Shown here piece by piece: positions 31,363-42,045 of a stretch of DNA of 64,000 nucleotides. The notes beneath the pieces are model-generated. The model was not told the DNA's origin, ran no database searches, and saw nothing but the letters and a program-made list of their open reading frames with translations. The translations under genes and the position numbers were made by a program. Every line of letters starts with the position of its first letter. Positions within the stretch are counted from its first letter, which is position 1. The DNA comes from Astropecten irregularis (lineage: Eukaryota > Echinodermata > Asteroidea > Paxillosida > Astropectinidae): assembly GCA_963971285.1 (NCBI GenBank), contig OZ020261.1, positions 434,001-498,000 on the forward strand, written 5' to 3'.

Positions 31363-34300
31363 ATGGCTGCTATTGGAGACACTACCAGTACCAGTACCAC
31401 TACCGACACTAGTACCAGTACCAGTATGAGATTAGCCCGACTGCTAGTGTGCCTTGGTCTCTTGCTGTGTTCGTGCCATTCTACATGTAAATCACTGGAA
31501 GTAACAACGGATGATGTTGTGGCCGCACCCCTGATTCAGCCATTCCACCGGGGTATTGTGTTATCACAGTCAGCCATTTTCGTTGTTCCCAGCACCCGCC
31601 CAGTTATGATACACCTGTGCCCTACGGGCTTTAACCATTCAAGATTACCACAGAAGAAATGGTCAAAACATGGATGCACCTGTCTTTGTGTGTCTGGTCA
31701 TGATCCACCTATAGATATAACTGTCTATATGGATGTCTCATCAAATCCTGGCCCAAGTGGTGATCCATCTCCAACTTCGAGCCATGACGTTCAGATTCCA
31801 TGTGTGCCTACAAGTGCATCTTCTTCAGACATCAGAAGCCAAGGACCCGTCCCAATCAGACATGTTTTGGGAAGACGAGTATACAGCCGACAACTATTGC
31901 TCAGTCTGCGTGGTTCAGCGGTGCGTCCAAGGCCTGGGGTACTACACCAGTTGAACATGAATGGTCTTACTCGGAGATACCGGGGAAAACGGGGTAGAAA
32001 GAATAACAACCCAACATACTCCATACCAGTCCATATGTCAGAGAGACGCCCTCACAGATATGAACATGACATCCACCAAGCTTGGACTAATGGACAGGTT
32101 CATCTGGGTGGTAACTTTACAAACATGAGTAATAGTGGTGTTCATTTATCCAACCTTGTTAAAATTCCTAGGCTTCAAATCCAAACACCACGTAAACTGT
32201 GCATGCCACGTTTGATGCTATGCAACCCTCGTTCTTTAATCAATAAGTTTGACGAATTTAGATCGTATTTACATGATCATAGTATACAAATTGCTTGTGT
32301 TACTGAAACATGGTTTAAGCAAGACACACCCATTGATCAGATTAACATTGAGGGTTTTTCTCTTTTCTCTAAAGAAAGATCTAGTCGTTGTGGTGGTGGA
32401 GTGGCATTTTATATTAATGACTCATTTCATGCAGTAACGTATGATACTTTTATCCCTCAACAATTGGAGGTGGTCTGGGTCAAATTGAGACCCCCTTTTT
32501 TACCACGGTCAATAACCAGTTTATATTATTGCGTCGTTTATTCTCCGCCTAATGATTCTAATGCAGACCTGTTAATCTGTCATCTATTAGAAACTATCGA
32601 TAAAATCACTACTAGCTACCCTGATGCCGGAATTGTTATTGCTGGTGACATGAATCGTCTTGATATTAGTCAACTCACCACAGGTCAATTTGTTCAGGTG
32701 GTTAACTGCCCTACTAGAGGCTCAGCGATTTTGGATAAGATTATTACCAATGTCTCCTTACAATATCAACCTCCTGATATCATGGCGCCACTTCATCGTA
32801 GTGATCATAATATAATTATGTGGTTTCCAAAAACTAATGTCACCAAGACCAATGAAACTTATGTCAAAACAACTAGACCGATAAAACAGTCTTCAATTCG
32901 TTTTTTTGGTCAATGGATCACACAGTATGATTGGTCAGAGGTTTACAGTGCATTAGACAGCCAAAATAAATGTAGCGTTTTTTATGACATTTTAAATAAA
33001 GCCATCAGTGAGTTTTTCCCCACTAAAACCATTAAATTACATGTTCAAGATAAACCCTGGATGACAGCAGAAATTAAGGCCGTAATTAAAATTCGGCAGA
33101 CTTTATTTTCTGATGGGAATAATAGATGGAAGTCCGTTCGGAATAAGATCATTCGTATGGTTGCTTCTGCAAAGAAAAATTATTACCACAATCGTGTTCA
33201 AAAACTTAAAACTTCCAATCCTGCAGGTTGGTATCGTGCCATAAAATTGATGACAACAGGCACTACTCCCAATCCTTCAATCATTCCGCCACCAGGAGCG
33301 AATTGTGATAGTGATCTGGATATTGCTAATAGCATCAATGAGCATTTCACCTCGGTTGGAAATGATCTTACTCCTATGGATTTGTCATCTCTTCCAACAT
33401 ATCTCCCTTCTCCCGAACCTTGTCCAAATGTTCAGGAATGGGAGGTATATTCTCAACTCAAAAAGATTAGTTGTAGGAAGGCAGGTGGTTTGGATGGAAT
33501 TCCAGCACGGATCATCCGTGAATTTGCCTATGAATTAAGCAAACCTCTGACAAACATCTATAACTCATCGTATCGTGAAGGAGTGGTTCCTAATGAGTGG
33601 AAAAAAGCTATTGTTATTCCTTTACCAAAAAGTTCTCCTCCAACTTGGAATAAGCTCCGCCCAATTTCTCTAACTGATCACTTTGCTAAAGTGGCTGAGC
33701 ACTTTGTTGTTCAGTGGATTATTTCTGACATTCATCAGAACTTGGATCCTAATCAGTTTGGTAATAGGAGGGGTGTGTCAACATCTCATTATTTAGTCAA
33801 ACTTGTTGATCACCTAGCTGCTCATGCCGACCTTCCGAAAAACCACAGTTCTTTGGTTGTCACAGATTTTAGTAAGGCATTTGACCACATTGATCACAAC
33901 ATCGTTATATGTGATTTACTTCAGTTGGGTACACGTCCATCAGTCATTCCCTGGGTCTGTAGTTTTTTGACTGAGAGATTACAGTGCGTTAAGTATAAAA
34001 ATATCTTGTCTAATTTTAATGTGCTTAAAGGTGGACTACCGCAAGGTACTAAATTTGGTCCATTGGGTTTTCTTGCCAAATTTAATAGTGCTGTGTGTCT
34101 GGATGATTCTGCCAACACTAATGGTCAGTTACTTAGTCTGAAATACGTGGATGACATGACTATTGTGGAAAGCTGTAGAGGAAATGATCCTCATTCCATC
34201 CAATCAGTTTTAGATCAATTTAGTCAATGGGCTGTGCAGAATAACATGAACATCAACCCAGATAAATGTGCTAGCATGACTGTATGCTTTATGAGAAATA

Positions 34301-34884
34301 TCCCACAGTTCCCTGCTTTACACATTTCCTCTACCGATCTCCACATTGTCGATTGTGTCAAGATTCTAGGTGTTTTAATTAGTTCTGATCTTAAATGGGA
34401 CAAACATGTCGACCAGATTCATCGTAAAGCTAGTAACAAGATTTATATGCTTAAACTCTTAAAAAAATTCCATTTATCTCTTGATGATTTGTTAACAGTG
34501 TATAAGGGATATATACGACCACTAACAGAATATGCTACACCTGCCTGGAATGCTGGACTAACCAGAGTGCATATCAATAAATTAGAGAGTATCCAAAAAC
34601 GTGCCCTTAAAATTATTTTGGGCCAGGGTTACTTAGATTATGAACATGCTCTTTCGAAGTGCAATCTTGTCTCTCTTCATGATCGCAGGAAAGGTCTTTG
34701 TATTGACTTTTCAACTAAACTGAAATCTTCGGATTTGTTCCGACAGTGGTTGCCCCAGACCAGAAGCTCTAGTGTGCAATATCAATTAAGAAATTCAAAT
34801 AACCTCTCTGTAGTCAAATGCAATACAAACAGATATAAACTTAGCCCAATACCTTATTTTGTTCGTATCCTTAACCATTCATAA
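31363..34884 (+). CDS. Full-length LINE ORF2: APE endonuclease and reverse transcriptase with 2A-like motif
   Basis: One uninterrupted 1173-residue frame, the replicative protein of a jockey/CR1-group non-LTR retrotransposon. Residues 22-42 (MRLARLLVCLGLLLCSCHS) look like a secretory signal peptide. A 2A-like motif DVSSNPGP is at 124-131. The APE endonuclease runs from about 285 to 485, with N288, E315 in TETW, GDMN (428-431) and SDH (480-482). The reverse transcriptase runs from about 680 to 960: KAGGLDGIP, LRPISLTD, motif A DFSKAFDH (835-842), motif B GLPQGT (891-896), motif C YVDD (928-931). The C-terminal part ends about 240 residues later without a clear zinc knuckle. The intact frame suggests a recent insertion. 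No separate ORF1 is visible upstream. Met22 could be the true start; the preceding residues come from an ACCAGT simple repeat. Confidence 0.93.
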   Translation: MAAIGDTTSTSTTTDTSTSTSMRLARLLVCLGLLLCSCHSTCKSLEVTTDDVVAAPLIQPFHRGIVLSQSAIFVVPSTRPVMIHLCPTGFNHSRLPQKKWSKHGCTCLCVSGHDPPIDITVYMDVSSNPGPSGDPSPTSSHDVQIPCVPTSASSSDIRSQGPVPIRHVLGRRVYSRQLLLSLRGSAVRPRPGVLHQLNMNGLTRRYRGKRGRKNNNPTYSIPVHMSERRPHRYEHDIHQAWTNGQVHLGGNFTNMSNSGVHLSNLVKIPRLQIQTPRKLCMPRLMLCNPRSLINKFDEFRSYLHDHSIQIACVTETWFKQDTPIDQINIEGFSLFSKERSSRCGGGVAFYINDSFHAVTYDTFIPQQLEVVWVKLRPPFLPRSITSLYYCVVYSPPNDSNADLLICHLLETIDKITTSYPDAGIVIAGDMNRLDISQLTTGQFVQVVNCPTRGSAILDKIITNVSLQYQPPDIMAPLHRSDHNIIMWFPKTNVTKTNETYVKTTRPIKQSSIRFFGQWITQYDWSEVYSALDSQNKCSVFYDILNKAISEFFPTKTIKLHVQDKPWMTAEIKAVIKIRQTLFSDGNNRWKSVRNKIIRMVASAKKNYYHNRVQKLKTSNPAGWYRAIKLMTTGTTPNPSIIPPPGANCDSDLDIANSINEHFTSVGNDLTPMDLSSLPTYLPSPEPCPNVQEWEVYSQLKKISCRKAGGLDGIPARIIREFAYELSKPLTNIYNSSYREGVVPNEWKKAIVIPLPKSSPPTWNKLRPISLTDHFAKVAEHFVVQWIISDIHQNLDPNQFGNRRGVSTSHYLVKLVDHLAAHADLPKNHSSLVVTDFSKAFDHIDHNIVICDLLQLGTRPSVIPWVCSFLTERLQCVKYKNILSNFNVLKGGLPQGTKFGPLGFLAKFNSAVCLDDSANTNGQLLSLKYVDDMTIVESCRGNDPHSIQSVLDQFSQWAVQNNMNINPDKCASMTVCFMRNIPQFPALHISSTDLHIVDCVKILGVLISSDLKWDKHVDQIHRKASNKIYMLKLLKKFHLSLDDLLTVYKGYIRPLTEYATPAWNAGLTRVHINKLESIQKRALKIILGQGYLDYEHALSKCNLVSLHDRRKGLCIDFSTKLKSSDLFRQWLPQTRSSSVQYQLRNSNNLSVVKCNTNRYKLSPIPYFVRILNHS
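31732..31755 (+). promoter_or_regulatory. 2A-like ribosome-skipping motif
   Basis: Codes DVSSNPGP. The canonical core is D-V/I-E-x-N-P-G-P; here Glu is replaced by Ser. If active, translation would break between Gly130 and Pro131 and release the signal-peptide leader from the enzyme. 2A-like motifs at this place are known from sea urchin non-LTR elements. The Ser variant may have reduced activity. Confidence 0.6.
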
Positions 34885-35200
34885 GTTTTTATTCCAACAT
34901 GTTTCAAATTATGTCCTTGTGTGTAATCGTTTCCACTTTTTCTTGTTATATATCTTTTTACATATCTGTATTTTATATACATGTTAGGTAAATTGTTTTA
35001 CTCCAGTTTTTCTTGTTATACATATCATTTTACATAATATTTATATACATGTTGGGTAAATTGTTTTACTCCAGTTTTTGTAAATATTTCGTTAGCTTGT
35101 TTTTTTTATCTGTACACGATGTAGCAATTTAGCCTTTGGGCTACAAGTGCATTGTTTTTTACAATAAACCAGAATAATAATAAAATTTATTGAATTTGAA
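34885..35200 (+). mobile_element. LINE 3' UTR and tail
   Basis: Follows the ORF2 stop. Contains two near-identical 60-70 bp tandem units (ccagtttttcttgttata ... tgttgggtaaattgttttac). It ends at an AT-rich tail (aataataataaaatttattg, then aatttgaa). The exact 3' end and target duplication were not resolved. Confidence 0.6.
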
Positions 35201-35915
35201 CCAAGACCCATATGTGTGTCAGATGCCCTTTAAATTATCAGGGAATATTTCTGGCAGGATCCTGTGAGTCATATGCTATGGGTGTCATTGCTTTTTAAAG
35301 GGGCATGCTAAGTCTAACATAAGACTACAGTACATATTTGTACACATAACATTAGGTCATGTAGGTCACCCTTCAATCTTAAAGATTTTGCCAGTGCTTA
35401 CAAAATACATGTACTGGACATGCTTATTGGTACTCATACTCATACTAGTACTCGAGCATGTCGAGTACAACTCGAGTACATGTATGCAAATACTTAGCCC
35501 GTACTCGATTAAAAGTACTCAAAAATAAATTTATGTACATGTATGTACTTGGCCCGTTTATGTACTCAAATTTTGGGAGTAGGGACCTACTCGACCATTT
35601 AGTGCAAATTTCTCATTTTTTACAATTTCACGGTTGATTATGTTGGCGATTTCTGATAAATTATACAATGGGAGTATGAAGATTTAAAGGAATTTAGTAT
35701 CAATTGGAGTAGGCCTATAAGCAGCACAGTGTCATTTGCAAGGTTTGTAATTTAACAAGAATTTCTGAGAAGAGTGGCGCAATGTCCAACTTTAAACATT
35801 TTTGTGAAACTTAGCGCATTTTTGGCACTGTGCGTTGGTACTTTGCATGTACTCGGATGTGGACTCAGACTTTGGTACTCGGACTCGGCCCTGTACTCAA
35901 CCTTAAATATACTCT

Positions 35916-37344
35916 CAGGGCTCTCCCTTAACTTTTTTTTTCAGTCGCCAGCCGGACTACCCAGCCAGAGTTTTGGGTAGTCCGCCAGCTTTTCAACTCG
36001 CCCGCATGTTTTTTGCTATTTTTTCAATCAAACTTAAAATTGATAAAAAGACATCGTTTATTTGCCATTTTGGCAAACAAGTGTTACTGTTAACTACTTT
36101 ATTCTCCAGAGCTCATATCTAGTTGAATCATTCAATCAAATGTCAGTATAAGTTTGATAAAATGGACGCTAATTGCAAATATATTACACAATCACAATTT
36201 AAGTTGGAAGTCAACACTTTTATATGAACAAAAGTGCACATCGGCTTCAGTTTTGCGCTATTAAATGTTTTCTTGCACTTGAAAAAATTATTTAAAACCA
36301 TTACTTATATGTTTATTTTGGTATAATTAATAAAAATCAGTTTACTTGAAATATAACGAGATTTCTTGTAAAACAAAATATCAACTAAAACGAGTATAAC
36401 ATTGCCATAAGAAATTAAGAACCCGGAAGTATGTTGCGTAATGGCTGTTGAGGAGCTTGGGCGCCGCGCCAGGCGTGCTTAAAAATTACAGCTCATTGAA
36501 TTGACCAGACTTTCTCAAAACACCCCCGACTTTTAGCTGATTTCCGCTATTTTTAAGGGTGCCAAATTTTATTTTGCGCTATTTCTACCGACATGACAGA
36601 CCAAGCAAAACTTAGCGTGATCTTTTTTTCCGACAATGAACACTGACATGAAACACGATGTATGCAGTTGTCACGATTGTTATCGTTGCGCGATCCCCGT
36701 ACAATTACAAATATTCTGACCGTACCGTAAATCGCATTTTCGTCATCAGCTAAATCTTACTTGAATTTCAGTCGGTCATTTTGTCCAAGAAGAAATACAC
36801 TTTTCACGTACATGTGCTTGATCTAAAAACAAACGTCGTGAGAAAATTCTTAGGGCGAAAAACACATAGAGAACACGTAAACACGATGCATCGTGCAGTC
36901 AGCATGGACATTATCTCGAATATTCTACGACTGGTATCCGACCCACACGGCCACACGTAAAAGTTACGATATCAAAACAACGTGCACCAGTTTCAACCAC
37001 GTGTGGGCATAGCAGGAAGACTACATACATGCACACCGTATGTACTGTGTGTGTACACGGTGCAGGCTCGGTTGGTTCCGAAGATCTGCCGTACGCGGTA
37101 GGATTTTTGGACGGTACGGAACATGTATATAACGGCCGGGCAGCGTATGATTTTTTCGGCCGCGTATTTTTTAGTCAATGTTTAAAAAAATACGCGGCCG
37201 GCTGGGCATGGGAATATTTTTTTCTCAACTTTATTTCAACAAAATTTGAGTCGCCTGCCGGACTACCAAGAGAAGGGTTTAGACTCGCACGCCGCTTTTT
37301 TGAGTCGCATTTGGCACCCGGGCGACCGCTAAGGTCGAGCCCTG
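35916..37344. mobile_element. 1.43-kb non-autonomous element with CAGGGCTC ends
   Basis: Left end CAGGGCTCTCCCTTAAC and right end GCTAAGGTCGAGCCCTG are imperfect inverted repeats. Subterminal gtcgcc...ccggactaccca and gcctgccggactacc also pair. The 5 bases actct flank both sides. Ends of this kind occur in hAT elements, which usually make 8-bp duplications, so the class is uncertain. No transposase frame. Carries a copy of the CACGTG module. Confidence 0.55.
36720..37025 (+). repeat. Promoter-like repeat module, copy 3
   Basis: aaatcgcattttcgtcatca, cactttcacg-type part, tggtatccgacc, gtgcaccagtttcaac, CACGTG (36998-37003), ggaag. Same order and orientation as the copies at 26290 and 29160. 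Confidence 0.5.
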
Positions 37345-37490
37345 ACTCTTACTCGATACCCTGGACTCGGACTCACCAGCAATGAACTCGGACTCGGCCC
37401 AGTGTTCGGACCTTGAAGTACTCAGAGTACTCTGTACTCGGATTTGAGGATTCGACTTCAACACTGTTTGTAAAGTCCTAGCACTGTTAA

Positions 37491-37764
37491 TTATTATTAT
37501 TATTTCTGGTAATGACACCAAGGATTCCTCAAAAGCGCCCTAGGCACTGAAGCTCGCAATCCTGATGAAACCTGTTATGGAAAGATGTTGAGAAGAAGAT
37601 ACAGTTTTAGAGGTGGGAAGAAAACCCCTGAGTAATATTCTGGGTAAAACCCACGGAATCAGGCAGGGACTGAAAACCCAATCCACTTGTGAACCAAGCC
37701 GGACTTGAACCCGGTCCACAGAGATGAAAGGCGAGGAAAGAACCGCTACGCCAACCTGACTCCC
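37491..37764 (-). mobile_element. tRNA-derived SINE, copy 2, just upstream of an exon
   Basis: Near-identical in order to 19876-20165: ATT tail at the left, body gcgcccta and gaaaacccctgagtaatatt, B box (minus) GGTTCAAGTCC, A box near 37740-37755. Its head ends only about 60 bp before the splice acceptor at 37825. Confidence 0.75.
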
Positions 37765-37825
37765 CCAAATTATAAATTTCATCCTCCAGTAATTCTCTTT
37801 CCTCACTTTGTCATGCCTTCTACAG

Positions 37826-38012
37826 GGAAAATCTTCCAAGTAACACTCACATGACCCCGACGATCACTCCCCCACCCTCTGGGTGACTGGTTCACAGTGC
37901 TCTGTGTGTCCCTCATTCCTGGGGGAGTAATGGCAGAAGTTTCACCAGTCAAAGGCTCACGGTCGTCTTGTCCGCCGGGAGTTGGATTTGGTGATGTGGA
38001 ATCCCAGGAAAG
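37826..38012 (+). CDS. Alternative first coding exon A of unidentified plus-strand gene
   Basis: Acceptor with pyrimidine tract (catgccttctacag|GGAAAA) and consensus donor GAAAG|GTAAGT. After about 104 nt of leader, ATG 37930 opens 27 codons beginning MAEVSPVKGSRSSCPPGVGF and then an AG, so the exon ends in phase 2. An in-frame TGA precedes the ATG inside the exon. It shares end phase and end bases with exons B, C and D and could join the 27-nt exon at 61347. Having both splice sites, it needs an upstream exon, perhaps that ending at 19016. The peptide is Ser/Pro-rich and unrecognised. Confidence 0.6.
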
Positions 38013-38045
38013 GTAAGTGCAGAAAATGACAGTTTCTTTGGCTAG

Positions 38046-38288
38046 GGCCTTTCTCAAAGCTAAGCTCAGCTCTGGCTCTGGCTCCGGCTCTATTTCGTGA
38101 AATCATTCTTAATAACAGACTATATCAAAAGAGAGACTGTTGGCTGCAGTTCGAAAGTCATGTAAATTCTCTGGCTTAAACAAGAAATCAGAGATTCAGC
38201 TTCAATGAAAAACCACAACCTATATTTTCAGCATAACAGAGACGAAGCCAGAGCCTGAGCCAGAGCCTGAGCCAGAGCCGAAAGGCCC
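38046..38288. mobile_element. 'ggctcaggctc' MITE copy
   Basis: Ends gggcctttctcaaagctaag and gagccgaaaggccc are inverted. The interior keeps ggctgcagttcgaaag and gaaaaaccacaacctatatt. Lies just after the donor of exon A. Confidence 0.6.
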
Positions 38289-38688
38289 TCAAGGTGAAAG
38301 CAAAATTATTCTGTGTTCAGACTACATGTAGGTCCCAATAATCGGTGGACAGTCAGGAGACAACTTGTCTCTGTTATGACCGACTGTCCACACTGTGTTC
38401 GAATGTCCCCTCTTTCCGGGTACAATTCACGGCTGAAGTGGCTTCAGTGCTTTACGTCACCGAGCGTGGCACTGTAGCGCATGATGAAAACAGCTGTGCT
38501 ATATCAATTAAATGTACCAGCCTCTAACCACAAATTGTCCCCGAACCCAACATGTTTGGTGGGGGCAACGGAACAAGTCCCAGCAAGCGTACACAGTATG
38601 GGTTTACTTGGATGACATCATCACGATACTATCGAATATCACGATCATGCCACAAACTGGATATCAAACAAGCTTATTCTATAGCCTG

Positions 38689-39214
38689 AAGGCTGGTTCA
38701 TACTCTCTACGTAATACGCACGCACAACTCACAACGCAAATGTCGCATCCGATGTTCATACTCTGCCATCTTTCAAGTCTCTGCTGCGTGTACACATCCG
38801 GTGGATGTTGAAATATTTCAACTTGTCCGAATACGGATCAAATTGGTGCGCACAAACTTTCTTCATTTTCAAATACAGTGCACAAAGCAGTGTTGTAGTC
38901 GAGTACTTTTTTTCCGAGTACCAAGTATTGCCGAGTACTCTGACTGTCGAGTACCAAGACAGATCAAGTACTTTGCCAGCCGAGTACAAGAACTGGTTTC
39001 CGAGTACACATATTTTGTACTTCCGAGTACGAGTGCGAGTACTCTGAAAATGGTACTCGAGTAGTACTCAAGTACGAGTACTACAATACTGGCACAAAGA
39101 TACGCACTTTCAATACGACTTGCGCGTTCTTATCCGCAGGGCAGATACATGTACTTTGTAATAAACCAATGCGCTGTGTATGCAGTAAATACGCAGCGAG
39201 TATGAGCCTGCCTT
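38689..39214. mobile_element. MITE hosting a nested hAT-like MITE
   Basis: The ends aaggctggttcatactctct and agcgagtatgagcctgcctt are inverted with few mismatches. The younger element 38888-39091 interrupts it at gcacaaag. Confidence 0.65.
38888..39091. mobile_element. hAT-like MITE with perfect 8-bp target duplication
   Basis: CAGTGTTGTAGTCGAGTACT at the left, gagtactacaatactg at the right. gcacaaag is repeated exactly at 38880-38887 and 39092-39099. GAGTAC motifs fill both ends. 204 bp, non-coding. Confidence 0.85.
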
Positions 39215-41708
39215 AATGCACTGAAGTTTGAAACGGGTTTTGTGAAGCCCCTTTAACTTGGCTCTGTTGCTGAAGGCCAAGACTGATGCTATCATTATAC
39301 ATGGCATAGATTCAGCTTGGGCCTCAGCATGCGCCGGATGCCACTTCCAGGGTGTGCGTTGTTTCCACGTGGCCAAACTTCTTGGGGGTATGATTCAGAC
39401 TTACCCCTTCCCTCTGGAGGGTTGACAGAGAGAGGAGAGTGGAAGGTCGGAAAATGCCAGAGCCAAATTGGTTCTAAACTTAGCTGATTCCTGTTCAGGA
39501 GACGTTCATGTTTGAACGGATGTCTAGTTGGCTAGTCTGTCTTCAGTGTAGCGTCAGGATGTGCATTATATTCATGTACTGGTATTCTATCTTATGAACA
39601 TAATCTTCTCTGGTCGTTTGTGCATATTCTTCTGTCTGCATTTTAAAGTATCGATAACATCAGCCGCTGCAAATTGTTCACTCTAAAAAGTTTTCCACTT
39701 GACTGAACTGTTCAAGTAGGTCATACGCTGTCTGGAGTTACCAAGCGTTCAGCCGCGCTTCCCATTAAAGCTGCTGGCTGTACTCTAGGGCTGACAGCCT
39801 CAAGGATGTGTACATGTGGAGCAGCCATAGTCTGGAAATGGAGTCTTTCAAAAGGGTAGATGATCCATAGCAGGAGCATCTGTTCAGGCCTGTGGTGTCT
39901 TCAAAGTTGGCCCTCTCCGACCTTCTTCGAGACATGTTAAACACGGAAGACGTTCTTGCCATCTTGTATGGTATCTAGGCCTTCATCTGCGACATTCTAT
40001 GGAATCTAATGCTGTATTAACAGGGATCTAAACAGGATACTTTCTCAAAAGATGACACAATTCCCGTATGGATACAAAGCAGACTGGCTGTGAGTCTGAG
40101 ATTACGATGACTTTGTCCAAAACCTGACCGGATACTTTGTGCCATTATTACTCTTAAATCTTACTAAGCATTCTACTGCAGGTTGTTGAATGTACATGTA
40201 AGCTTTGAAGTTTGAGAAGGGCACTCAATGTCACAAACTTGACTCCAGAAACAAAACTGCCTAGCCTGCAAGTGCAAGCCAAGGATTTAGATCTCTTGTA
40301 AGAAGTGCTGCCATGATTCAAAAGGCAAAATGAAATGAATTTAGGAAGATCGGAACACTGGGAGTTGTGAGGTAACCTTTGGCCTCAAACAGTCTACATG
40401 TGTTACAAAGCTTGGTATACATGTATAGCTGTATATAGTGTACATTTGCATCTATAGGGCTAGGACACAAATGTTATACATGTAGGGCTAAGAAAATCTT
40501 TTGTGCTTGTCACAAATCATACGGTCTACGTACATGTGATTTACAAGTTTGCTTCATTTTTCAGTGGAACAATGCAACATTGTGTGGAGTGAACAATACA
40601 GAACACCAGGATTCCACGAACGTGTACATGTAGAGTAATTGAAAAATGTTGTAGCTTCTTCATCCAGTAATTGTGGCTCATGCTCCAAGTGCTCATCGTT
40701 TACAAGACTGGAGGAAGTTGCACTGGTGTAATCATGGGTGGACACGTGACCCTTCCTGTTGCAGAATAATGAGTCACGTGGGTGAGGCCACTTATCTACA
40801 CATGTGATAACTTTCATATCTTTGGCTGGCGGTTGTGAATATTAATTGTGTATTAACTCAAATACGGAACTCCATGTACTAATTTACGTGTCCTGACTGA
40901 AAACGTACAGTTTACAGAACAGTACTTCCTTTGCATCTAGCCTAAATAAGGTTCATAACGAACACATGCAAACCATGCAAACAGGAAACAGCGCAATCCT
41001 AGATTTATCTTTGTCTGCAATCTTCATTGATTTGAATTCTGTACTTTGGTTGTCAGTTCTGCTTTGTGGTAAGGCAAACTGAAATTGAAAGTCCTACAAA
41101 ACCTTGAACTGGAAATTTTGGGAAAAGGCTTTGTCTTTAAAGAAGGAATTGAATTTTTCATTTTTGTTCTGAAGGATATTGTGAAATTCCCAGCAGTTGT
41201 TCAACTTGTTGTGCAATTCTTCATTGGACACCGTCTTACAACTTAGACAGCATTTTCATCTGTAAGATTTCAACTGTTTTCTCTGTTCAATTTGTTTTGA
41301 AACTTTCTGAGAATAAACTTGGCTGAAATTTGCAAAGGAAAGACCAGAAGCATTTTGGAAAGCGGTTAGGAAATTGGTAAACTGACGACTCCAAAAGTTG
41401 CTTCCAATTTCCTCTCCGATACTACAACGGTTATAATCAGCTCACGGAATCTCTGACAGAACAGGATTGTCTTTTGCGCAAACAGCCATTACATGACACA
41501 GTGGGCACATGGTTTATGATTGTGTGCAAGTGCTCAAATTCTTTCTGGAAGAAAGATTCCGGAAGAACTCTTTTGGAGTTGACGAAGAGAACCGTGGTTA
41601 TTTGAGGCAGTGAAATGGATAATTTGCTACATGCAGCCTCTCTTTGGAAATAAGGTCTACAGTTTGACAAGGGATATCGAGGCTTGTTAATTTGGCCTTG
41701 CCATACAG
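39215..41708. other. Non-repetitive stretch upstream of exon B
   Basis: About 2.5 kb with few recognisable repeats, unlike the rest of the window. It could hold the promoter and 5' UTR for exon B (41709-41798). Open frames here are short and have no recognisable domain. TACATG patches at 40190 and 40405. Confidence 0.35.
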
Positions 41709-41798
41709 ATGAATGATGTTCCGTAAGAGGAGCGTGCGTTTGAGGTCGTCATACGCAGCAAGTAACAAGGGCTTCAAGCGTGCTCTTAGCACAAGCAG
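41709..41798 (+). CDS. Alternative first coding exon B
   Basis: A possible acceptor (ggccttgccatacag) precedes 41709. ATG 41713 opens 28 codons MMFRKRSVRLRSSYAASNKG and on to LSTS, then AG before donor AGCAG|GTAGGT: phase 2, the same as exons A, C and D. The peptide is strongly basic. An overlapping ATG at 41709 opens only five codons. If the acceptor is not used, the exon is a first exon with its leader in the unique sequence to the left. Product unrecognised. Confidence 0.5.
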
Positions 41799-41924
41799 GT
41801 AGGTACAATCTTCTAATTAATACATCAAAGGCAAATCCATTGAATTAAACTGTGAAATGAATGAAATTAAGTGACAATAGTTCACAGTACTTCATAGCGT
41901 CTTCTTTTTATTGTTGCTCAATTG

Positions 41925-42045
41925 ATGCAAACTTGTAATGAACTGCTACAAACTGCTCATCAGCCAAATTAATGACCTGAAATATCGTGCTTGGTTTTAG
42001 GAGGGCCTGATGTTTTGATTGTAGTAGGATCTTTCTCAAAGGCCT
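41925..42045. repeat. 'tcctagcaggatctttctcaaa' dispersed repeat copy
   Basis: ctgctacaaactgctcatca, tgacctgaaatat, aggagggcctgatgttttga and gtaggatctttctcaaaggc in the same order as 12980-13100 and, reversed, 15885-16035. Confidence 0.6.

Larger units (their letters stand above)
35430..37466. mobile_element. 'gagtac' hAT-like element interrupted by a second element
   Basis: The outer parts 35430-35915 and 37345-37466 match 432-805 and its GTACTCGG-rich ends (final ttcaacactg). The insert 35916-37344 is listed separately. The left end is degraded. Confidence 0.55.
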
